From: a bacterium
Lineage (GTDB): Bacteria; Desulfobacterota; Anaeroferrophillalia; Anaeroferrophillales; Tharpellaceae
NCBI GenBank assembly: GCA_029935295.1
Contig: JAOZKP010000027.1
Location: 3,791 to 16,830, forward strand
DNA: 13,040 bases
Reading direction: 5' to 3'
The notes under the pieces are model-generated. The model made no database searches. It saw only the letters and a list, made by a program, of their open reading frames with translations, and was not told the DNA's origin. Of the stretch, positions 7,258 through 13,040 are shown in pieces. The first letter of the stretch is position 1; every line of letters starts with the position of its first letter. Position numbers and translations under genes: made by a program.

Positions 7258-7275
7258 TGTAGTAAAAAATATACA
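7258..7275. promoter_or_regulatory. TGTAG-type operator-like palindrome, copy 2
   Basis: TGTAGTAAAAAATATACA shares the first nine bases and the last four (TACA) of copy 1. The right arm has one change (ATACA for CTACA). It begins six bases after the activator stop codon and exactly 22 bp before copy 3. Confidence 0.4.
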
Positions 7276-7279
7276 TTAG

Positions 7280-7297
7280 TGTAGTATTTTTGCTACG
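7280..7297. promoter_or_regulatory. TGTAG-type operator-like palindrome, copy 3
   Basis: TGTAGTATTTTTGCTACG has arms TGTAG and CTACG, with one mismatch in the palindrome. Like copy 2 it is preceded by AG. The 22-bp spacing puts copies 2 and 3 on the same face of the helix, as expected for paired dimer sites. Confidence 0.4.
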
Positions 7298-7350
7298 CTA
7301 CTTCTGTTTTGTCTATCCTTGGGTTTCGGGAGGGTTTGTGCGGCGGGCAT

Positions 7351-7394
7351 AAAAAAACGGACGGCACAAACGCATTTGCGATTGTGCCGTCCGT
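7351..7394 (-). terminator. Intrinsic terminator of the cold-shock gene
   Basis: A perfect 13-bp stem, ACGGACGGCACAA (7357-7369) with TTGTGCCGTCCGT (7382-7394), is topped by a further CGCA/TGCG pairing. On the minus strand it is followed by seven T. It begins 20 bases after the csp stop. The plus-strand side lacks a T run, so it serves the minus strand. Confidence 0.95.
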
Positions 7395-7413
7395 CTAGAA
7401 ATAACTTCAATTC

Positions 7414-7623
7414 TTACAGGGCAGTTACATTTTCAGCCTGTGGGCCTTTCTGGCCTTGAGTTACTTCCATGGAGACCTTCTGGCCTTCGTGGAGGGTTTT
7501 ACGGCCACTGCCGTTGATTGCGCTGAAATGAACGAAAACGTCACTTGCACCTTCCTGTTCAATAAATCCAAAACCTTTCTCATCATTGAACCACTTTACT
7601 GTTCCTTCGACTAACTCTGACAT
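7414..7623 (-). CDS. Cold-shock-domain protein (CspA family)
   Basis: Protein of 69 aa, a five-stranded OB-fold RNA/ssDNA-binding protein that acts as an RNA chaperone. It has KWFNDEKGFGFI (RNP1, about 10-21) and DVFVHFSAI (RNP2, about 28-36), with the surface aromatics Trp11, Phe18, Phe20, Phe30 and Phe33. The length is standard. An upstream in-frame ATG at 7638 would add MQEDV but has no ribosome site; the ATG at 7623 has AGAGGA four bases before it. The gene stands alone, with its own terminator and a structured leader. Which csp paralogue this is, and whether it is cold-induced, cannot be told from the protein. Confidence 0.95.
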   Translation of the reverse strand: MSELVEGTVKWFNDEKGFGFIEQEGASDVFVHFSAINGSGRKTLHEGQKVSMEVTQGQKGPQAENVTAL

Positions 7624-7644
7624 AACATCCTCTTGCATAGTGTT

Positions 7645-7695
7645 GCCATATATTTATATGGCGTTGTTAAGTGTCAGCGACTTGATTTAACGCCA
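7645..7695 (-). promoter_or_regulatory. csp mRNA leader with two mutually exclusive hairpins
   Basis: Hairpin A pairs TGGCGTT (7659-7665) with AACGCCA (7689-7695), with an inner AAGT/ACTT helix. Hairpin B is the 18-base palindrome GCCATATATTTATATGGC (7645-7662). The two share bases 7659-7662, so only one can form at a time. Hairpin B lies about 15 bases before the ribosome site. This resembles the temperature-dependent refolding known for the E. coli cspA leader, but the switch is inferred. Confidence 0.5.
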
Positions 7696-7714
7696 GCTGA
7701 CTTTGAATGCGGGG

Positions 7715-7743
7715 ACATTACCCTAATAATAACAACAATGCAA
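7715..7743 (-). promoter_or_regulatory. Weak candidate promoter of csp
   Basis: Minus-strand TTGCAT (7743-7738) and TAATGT (7720-7715) are 17 bases apart. Each matches only 3 of 6 consensus bases. It would give a leader of about 85 bases covering both leader hairpins. Confidence 0.25.
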
Positions 7744-7757
7744 GGTTTTTTTCTAAT

Positions 7758-7787
7758 AAAACAAAAAAAATACTATTTTTTTGTTTT
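7758..7787. terminator. A/T-rich inverted repeat at the end of the YchF-like gene
   Basis: AAAACAAAAAAA (7758-7769) pairs perfectly with TTTTTTTGTTTT (7776-7787) across a 6-base loop, and the repeat touches the stop codon of the upstream gene. On the minus strand the second arm is a long U-rich tract. With only one G-C pair the stem is weak, so terminator function is uncertain. Confidence 0.3.
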
Positions 7788-8494
7788 TAAACGTTGAATC
7801 GGATCTCGATAATTTCGTTAGGCTGAACTATGTAATCGCGATCAACCACCCGGGCAACACCCTTGGTTTTGCACTCATTGAAGCTGTGACATTCAAGATA
7901 ATCATTAAAGGAAACGACATCGCCTTTGATAAATCCTCGGGCCAGATCACTATGAATTTTGGCGGCACAGGTGATAATGTCAGAGCCTTTTTTAACCAGC
8001 CAGGCGTGTGATTCAGAAGGTCCTGTCGTGTAGAAGAACATATAACCGGCTTTTTCCAGAACTTTTGCAATTAACTCTTCACTGTTTTCACTGCCTTCAA
8101 TCTGAATCACCGGTTTGATGCTGAACGGGGCGGCACTCAAAATAATTACCTCCTCTTCCGGATTGAATCCGGCATCACAGAGCGGGATCTCGTTTTCGAG
8201 TTTTTCCAAAGCCGTTTGCAGAAGTTTTTGCTCTGCGTCATTCTCAGCCCGGGCCAGGCGGATTTCAACTTTCTCAATATCGACGATGAGGAGGTCTAGA
8301 ATATTATCGGCGGGGATAATGATCGCGTCAACCTGAGCCAGCTCTTCGTGCAGTTCCGATTGATCCTTAACGAATTCTGCAAAAAAGGGGGTTACTTTTT
8401 TCGGTTTATCTTTTTTTTCGAGAGCATTAAGGTTTTGATCGTTAAATTTAACCTTGCCTTCCTCAAGCTCTATCTCTAAAAATCCAATTTTCAA
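7787..8494 (-). CDS. YchF-like protein lacking the GTPase/ATPase domain (DUF933/TGS)
   Basis: Protein of 235 aa from a TTG start. The C-terminal half matches the end of the YchF/OLA1 ATPase: FFYTTGPSESHAWLVKKGSD, then AKIHSDLARGFIKGDVVSFNDY and DYIVQPNEIIEIRFNV (about 153-235), the TGS/DUF933 domain. The middle resembles the YchF helical insert (VDIEKVEIRLARAENDAEQK, a charged helix at about 71-103). The N-terminus opens LKIGF, like the MKIGI of YchF, but no P-loop, switch motifs or base-recognition motif follows. Only a remnant (EFVKDQSE... VDAIIIP) looks like the core. It is 235 aa against about 363 for YchF, so nucleotide hydrolysis is not expected. The frame is open and has a strong RBS, so it is probably a real shortened paralogue, not decay. 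It follows yhbY-ettA, so a ribosome-linked role is a guess. Confidence 0.75.
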   Translation of the reverse strand: MKIGFLEIELEEGKVKFNDQNLNALEKKDKPKKVTPFFAEFVKDQSELHEELAQVDAIIIPADNILDLLIVDIEKVEIRLARAENDAEQKLLQTALEKLENEIPLCDAGFNPEEEVIILSAAPFSIKPVIQIEGSENSEELIAKVLEKAGYMFFYTTGPSESHAWLVKKGSDIITCAAKIHSDLARGFIKGDVVSFNDYLECHSFNECKTKGVARVVDRDYIVQPNEIIEIRFNV

Positions 8495-8500
8495 TCTTAT

Positions 8501-8506
8501 CTCCTT
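8501..8506 (-). promoter_or_regulatory. Ribosome binding site that decides the TTG start of the YchF-like gene
   Basis: Minus-strand AAGGAG sits six bases before TTG (8494). The only in-frame ATG, at 8593, lies inside the intergenic repeat, lacks a ribosome site, and would add 33 residues unlike the family. The TTG start restores the LKIGF opening. Confidence 0.7.
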
Positions 8507-8510
8507 CAAT

Positions 8511-8681
8511 GAGTTCGTAAAAGTTCCGGGATGGCTAAGTAAAAATTTCGATATACAAGATGTTGTGGTCTCTCCAGACGCGAGTCCATACATTTAGTAT
8601 GTCGAGTGGCTGGTGAGCCATAACAACTGGCACCCCAAGGGCACTTCCTACGGGCGTAGATCGGAACTTTTTACGACGCCA

Positions 8682-8685
<4 letters not shown>
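8511..8685. repeat. Palindromic intergenic repeat element (REP/MITE-like)
   Basis: The outer arms TCGTAAAAGTTCCG (from 8515) and CGGAACTTTTTACGA (8662-8676) are inverted copies with a one-base indel. Inner segments also pair imperfectly, with TTGTGG and CTCTCCAG on the left facing CTGGTGAGCCATAACAA on the right. The centre has CATAC-ATTTA-GTATG (8587-8601). The element fills the gap between ettA and the YchF-like gene and abuts the ettA stop codon. It resembles, from memory, dispersed palindromic repeats of Desulfobacterota. There is no transposase and no obvious target duplication. Confidence 0.7.
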
Positions 8686-10367
<1,682 letters not shown>

Positions 10368-10389
10368 ATCCCGGGTTATCTCCTTGGTT

Positions 10390-10701
10390 TTACAGTTTCT
10401 GCTGCGGCACTGAAATTTTACGTTTTTCGGGGTCGCGGTTCTGACGGAAGAGAATTGCAATGTGACCGGTCATACCGACCAGTTCACACTTGTTTGCCGT
10501 TTCAAGTTGTTTGATTAACTCTTTTTTCTGCTCTTTCTCTTTGCAGTCGATAAATTTTACTTTAATCAATTCATGACTTTCAAGAGCCTCTTCCAGAGCG
10601 CTTGAGAGATTTTCACTCAAACCTTTCTGGCCGATATGGACTACCGGTTTGTAAGCATGGGCCAAACCCTTTAAGTATTGTTTCTGAAATCCTTTAAGCA
10701 T
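10390..10701 (-). CDS. yhbY: Ribosome assembly RNA-binding protein YhbY (CRM domain)
   Basis: Protein of 103 aa, a single CRM domain that binds pre-50S ribosomal particles. The opening LKGFQKQYLKGLAHAYKPVV is followed by the GxxG-type loop in HIGQKGLSENL (about 22-32). Then comes LIKVKF and the last strand with LVGMTGHIAILFRQNRDPEKR (about 74-94). Size and order match the family. AAGGAA lies seven bases before the ATG. It sits just before ettA, giving a two-gene translation operon, and just after the terminator of the secreted rhodanese gene. Confidence 0.95.
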   Translation of the reverse strand: MLKGFQKQYLKGLAHAYKPVVHIGQKGLSENLSSALEEALESHELIKVKFIDCKEKEQKKELIKQLETANKCELVGMTGHIAILFRQNRDPEKRKISVPQQKL

Positions 10702-10741
10702 TGTATTTCCTTATTGTCACCCATCTAACTGGTGTTCGATT

Positions 10742-10778
10742 AAAAAATACTGGGAGCAAATTTGATCTGCTCCCAGTA
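10742..10778 (-). terminator. Intrinsic terminator of the secreted rhodanese gene
   Basis: An 11-bp perfect stem, TACTGGGAGCA (10748-10758) with TGCTCCCAGTA (10768-10778), has a 9-base loop. On the minus strand it is followed by six T. It lies 50 bases past the stop codon and 41 bases before yhbY. Confidence 0.93.
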
Positions 10779-10827
10779 AATAGGTTGTATTGATTATTAA
10801 TGATACCTTAAAAAACAGATTGCCTTA

Positions 10828-12519
10828 TCAGCGTCCCGGCAGGGCATCAAGCATATCACCTTCACTATTTATCTGAAAGGCAACGACCGGGGCCGTGGCT
10901 TTGTAGGCGATATAGGTTGCCGTGTCAATACTATTATCAAAAATTTCCTGTGGATCTCTGACAATTTGTTCGAATCCATTAAGTTGCAGTGTTTTACTGT
11001 CAACCTCTAGACCCGCATCCGTATAGGCGGTCAGCGTTACCCTGATTCGCCCGGAAGTGGTATTTATCAGAGCTACACCTGTCCAATCGTTCTGGTGTTC
11101 GTATTTTGGGAAAATACCGCTCTCTCCATCAATTCCGACACTGGTATAGCCGGCAAGCTGGAGATTGCTGGTGGTGCCGAAGAGCTCAAAACCGCTGACT
11201 GGAACTGAGGATTCTATTGCCATCCATTTAGTTCCTTCCGGCAGATCTAATTCTGAGGTTGCGCCAATGTAACGCTCTTTTGCCCCAATTTCGATCGGTG
11301 TGGCAGCTGCTGGTGGGTTCAACAGAATCATTCTGGTCGGGGTCGCCGGAGCCGGCGGACTTAAAAGGGTACCATCGGCGGCGTAGGGTTTTATAATCAG
11401 CTTGCCGCTACTGTTGCCGGGATTGAATGCGACCAGCCCGGTCCACCAGAACTGATCATCGGCAATATGCGGGTAGTAGAGATTCTTGGTGGTAGTATCC
11501 CGCAAAAGTATGCCGCTGAGCTGTTTACCGTTACCGAAAATTTCCAGTCCGATAACTCCTTCCGCGTTGCTTATGATGGCTGAATTTATCTCATCTAATT
11601 GCCATCCTTCGAGAAAATCCGCTAAATTCATGGCCAGGTGAGCTCCGGCCGCTATTGTTAGATGTTTGGTTTTTTCCCCATTAAAAGTAAAAGTTAAAGT
11701 TCGGCTTTCATTGGTGGTGTTGAGCAGGTTCAAACCCGTCCACCAGCCGTCAGACATGGCAATGTGAGAGACGATAATATCACCACTGTTAATTGTTTTG
11801 GGGGCGGGGATTGCGACCCGGTAACTTTGGTCTGGGTTGTTGTAGAATTTCAGGTAGGCATAGACCTCATCGCAACTGGCCGTAAAAATCAGGTAACGGA
11901 TTAATTCCGGAGTTGTGAATGCTGTGCCAACCTCCATTTCAATTCGTCCGGCCGGGAGCAGGTCGACTGAGTGCAAATCTCCTATTTGTTCACCGCTTGC
12001 ATTATAGGCTTTGATGACTCCGCTTAAAGATGTTTCAGAGCTGGTATTGATAATTGCAATGTCAGTTTCCCAACCGTTGCCACTGGCAATGTGGGGGAAA
12101 TATATAAGATTTTGTTCGCAGTTCTCAATATCTTTGCAGGTGACTGAATCTCCAGTCCACATGGACATTCCGCCGGCAACACTGTAGACGTCTGAGTAGC
12201 CATTCCGGCCCAGCATTGCCGCTGCACGGGCGCTGCGGCTGCCGCTACGGCAGATTACCATGATCGACGCTTCTTTGGGCAGAATGTAATATTCTTGTTC
12301 GAATATGCCGGAATTCCAGGGCAGATTGATGGCACATGGAATATGGCCAAAACAATACTCCATCACTTCTTCACGGACGTCGACAACGATTAAATCATCA
12401 TTGGTATTGTAGAGTTCGAGAGCTTCGGAAGGGGTGATGGTAGTGTAGGCGTAACCATTTCCGTAAAGCAGGCCTGTGGTCATTAGAAATATTGCCAGAG
12501 CTAATATGATTTTTTTCAT
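10828..12519 (-). CDS. Secreted rhodanese-domain protein with four repeated beta-rich modules
   Basis: Protein of 563 aa from ATG 12519 (GGAGA eight bases upstream; a TTG six bases earlier is too close to that site). A Sec signal peptide (MKKIILALAIFLMTTGLL..., cleavage near residue 24) sends it to the periplasm or outside. One rhodanese domain follows (about 25-122), with VVDVREEVMEYCFGHIPCAI and a complete active loop C90-RSGSRS, so it could carry sulfane sulfur. The rest has four modules of roughly 100-120 residues. Each starts with a variant of PHIAxxxxWWTGLxLxN (near 142, 251, 349 and 470), and modules 2 and 3 end in GxELFGxxxxLxG-like stretches (322-338 and 442-458). The modules look like beta-sandwich repeats of unnamed function. 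Several Cys outside the active loop (58, 62, 128, 134) could form disulfides. It has its own promoter and terminator. The physiological role is unknown; sulfur handling or binding at the cell surface is possible. Confidence 0.85.
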   Translation of the reverse strand: MKKIILALAIFLMTTGLLYGNGYAYTTITPSEALELYNTNDDLIVVDVREEVMEYCFGHIPCAINLPWNSGIFEQEYYILPKEASIMVICRSGSRSARAAAMLGRNGYSDVYSVAGGMSMWTGDSVTCKDIENCEQNLIYFPHIASGNGWETDIAIINTSSETSLSGVIKAYNASGEQIGDLHSVDLLPAGRIEMEVGTAFTTPELIRYLIFTASCDEVYAYLKFYNNPDQSYRVAIPAPKTINSGDIIVSHIAMSDGWWTGLNLLNTTNESRTLTFTFNGEKTKHLTIAAGAHLAMNLADFLEGWQLDEINSAIISNAEGVIGLEIFGNGKQLSGILLRDTTTKNLYYPHIADDQFWWTGLVAFNPGNSSGKLIIKPYAADGTLLSPPAPATPTRMILLNPPAAATPIEIGAKERYIGATSELDLPEGTKWMAIESSVPVSGFELFGTTSNLQLAGYTSVGIDGESGIFPKYEHQNDWTGVALINTTSGRIRVTLTAYTDAGLEVDSKTLQLNGFEQIVRDPQEIFDNSIDTATYIAYKATAPVVAFQINSEGDMLDALPGR

Positions 12520-12581
12520 AAACAATTCTCCATTTTAAAAGGTTTTTAATCGAGTTAGAAAAATTTGTATGATCTTTGTTG

Positions 12582-12611
12582 ATTATATTAGTAAGGATTG
12601 GTTTTTGTCCA
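12582..12611 (-). promoter_or_regulatory. Sigma70-type promoter of the secreted rhodanese gene
   Basis: The minus strand has -35 TGGACA (12611-12606, 5 of 6) and -10 TATAAT (12587-12582, 6 of 6) with an 18-base spacer. Transcription would start near 12575, about 56 bases before the ATG. This is the best promoter match found in the window. Confidence 0.7.
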
Positions 12612-12623
12612 GAAAAAAATGCA

Positions 12624-13040
12624 TCATGGGAGTTTTAATAATTCTCGGCGCAATATATTCAGTGCCTGTGCCGTGAAGATTTTTTTATTAAGTAGGCGTT
12701 TTCCAAAAGGAAAGTGGTAGCGTTTGCCGGTGACACCCTCAGGCCCGGCCAGGCCGATGCAGACTGTGCCGACCGGTTTCTCTTCGCTGCCGCCGGCAGG
12801 TCCGGCGATACCGGTTGTCGCAACTGCATAGGTTGCACCGGAAAGTTTCCGGGCGCCGGTAGCCATCGCCTTTGCGGTCTCTTCGTGAACGGCACCATGT
12901 TTTTCAAGAGTTTCAGGGGAAACTCCGAGGATCTTCTGCTTTGCAACGTCAGCATAAGTGACGGCAGAGAGTATGAAATACTCGGAACTGCCGGCATTAT
13001 TAGTTAGAAGATTGGCAATCAGGCCGCCGGTGCAGCTCTC
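12624..13040 (-). CDS. pncC: PncC/CinA C-terminal nicotinamide-nucleotide amidase (5' end beyond window)
   Basis: The last 139 residues are visible; the frame is open to the window edge, so the start, and any N-terminal CinA domain, lie outside. The enzyme deamidates nicotinamide mononucleotide to nicotinate mononucleotide in NAD recycling. The visible part opens with the active-site motif ESCTGG and continues with NAGSSEYF and SAVTYADVAKQKILGV, which carry the conserved Tyr and Lys. It then has HGAVHEETAKAMATGAR and the hallmark TTGIAGPAGGSEEKPVGTV. The C-terminus is complete (RRELLKLP). Whether the full gene is a stand-alone pncC (about 160 aa) or a long cinA (about 410 aa) cannot be told. 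The 104 bases to the next gene contain that gene's promoter. Confidence 0.93.
   Translation of the reverse strand, partial: ESCTGGLIANLLTNNAGSSEYFILSAVTYADVAKQKILGVSPETLEKHGAVHEETAKAMATGARKLSGATYAVATTGIAGPAGGSEEKPVGTVCIGLAGPEGVTGKRYHFPFGKRLLNKKIFTAQALNILRRELLKLP

Larger units (their letters stand above)
7252..7350. other. Gap after the activator gene, containing paired palindromes
   Basis: This stretch lies between the activator stop and the cold-shock terminator, where the two genes converge. It holds two TGTAG-type palindromes (listed separately). The second can also form a 7-bp RNA hairpin (AGTGTAG with CTACGCT, one G-U pair) followed by a weak U-rich stretch, so it could double as the activator's terminator. 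No other feature was seen. Confidence 0.4.

Noticed and set aside
8495..8593. Longer YchF-like protein starting at ATG 8593
   Set aside because: The extra 33 residues are translated from the intergenic repeat and have no ribosome site. TTG 8494 follows AAGGAG at six bases.
10368..10460. Longer EttA start at 10460
   Set aside because: It would overlap the yhbY gene in another frame and add residues absent from EttA proteins.
12520..12525. TTG start of the rhodanese protein at 12525
   Set aside because: It is only two bases from the GGAGAA site; the ATG at 12519 has normal spacing and gives a typical MKK signal peptide.
12659..12997. 112-codon minus-strand frame at the right edge
   Set aside because: The overlapping frame 12624-13040 encodes the unmistakable PncC/CinA motifs ESCTGG and TTGIAGPAGG and is open to the window edge.

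Overview
The window reads as ordinary chromosome of a Gram-negative, probably anaerobic bacterium of the Desulfobacterota (former Deltaproteobacteria) or close kin. This is inferred from three things: the TRAP/LarA/sigma54 gene set, the secreted protein with repeated 'PHIA...WWTG' modules, and a palindromic intergenic repeat that resembles, from memory, repeats common in that group. No database search was possible. There are no RNA genes, CRISPR arrays, transposases or phage genes. Twelve real genes are visible: eleven on the minus strand and one, the regulator, on the plus strand.

Region 1 (2-5438, minus strand) looks like one catabolic operon for small hydroxy-carboxylic acids. Its order is: a D-3-hydroxybutyrate-dehydrogenase-like SDR; a TRAP transporter of the TakP/FcbT type (binding protein, small permease, large permease); and a LarA-family nickel-pincer 2-hydroxyacid racemase with every catalytic residue in place. 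A 12-bp stem-loop lies between the binding-protein gene and the permease genes, where it could set the excess of binding protein. The divergent gene (5857-7251, plus strand) encodes a PAS/AAA+/Fis sigma54 activator and is the obvious regulator. The 418-base divergent region holds a candidate -24/-12 promoter facing the operon, a sigma70-like promoter for the regulator, and a TGTAG-N8-CTACA palindrome over that promoter's start site. Two more copies of the palindrome, 22 bp apart, follow the regulator gene.

Region 2 (7351-8681, minus strand) has a cold-shock protein gene with an excellent terminator and a leader able to form two mutually exclusive hairpins. Before it comes a small protein that looks like the YchF ATPase with its P-loop domain removed; a TTG start is supported by a strong RBS. 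A roughly 170-bp palindromic repeat fills the gap between that gene and ettA.

Region 3 (8682-10701, minus strand) is a translation pair: yhbY (CRM-domain ribosome factor) followed 22 bases later by ettA (ABC-F translational throttle).

Region 4 (10742-13040, minus strand) holds a secreted rhodanese-domain protein with four repeated beta-rich modules, its own consensus-like promoter and a clear terminator. The edge of the window carries the C-terminal part of a PncC/CinA nicotinamide-nucleotide amidase.

The hydroxy-acid operon and its regulator form the functional core. The most unusual items are the GTPase-less YchF relative, the rhodanese/repeat fusion, the three matching palindromes and the cold-shock leader. 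I see no clear sign of a wholly new multi-gene system.
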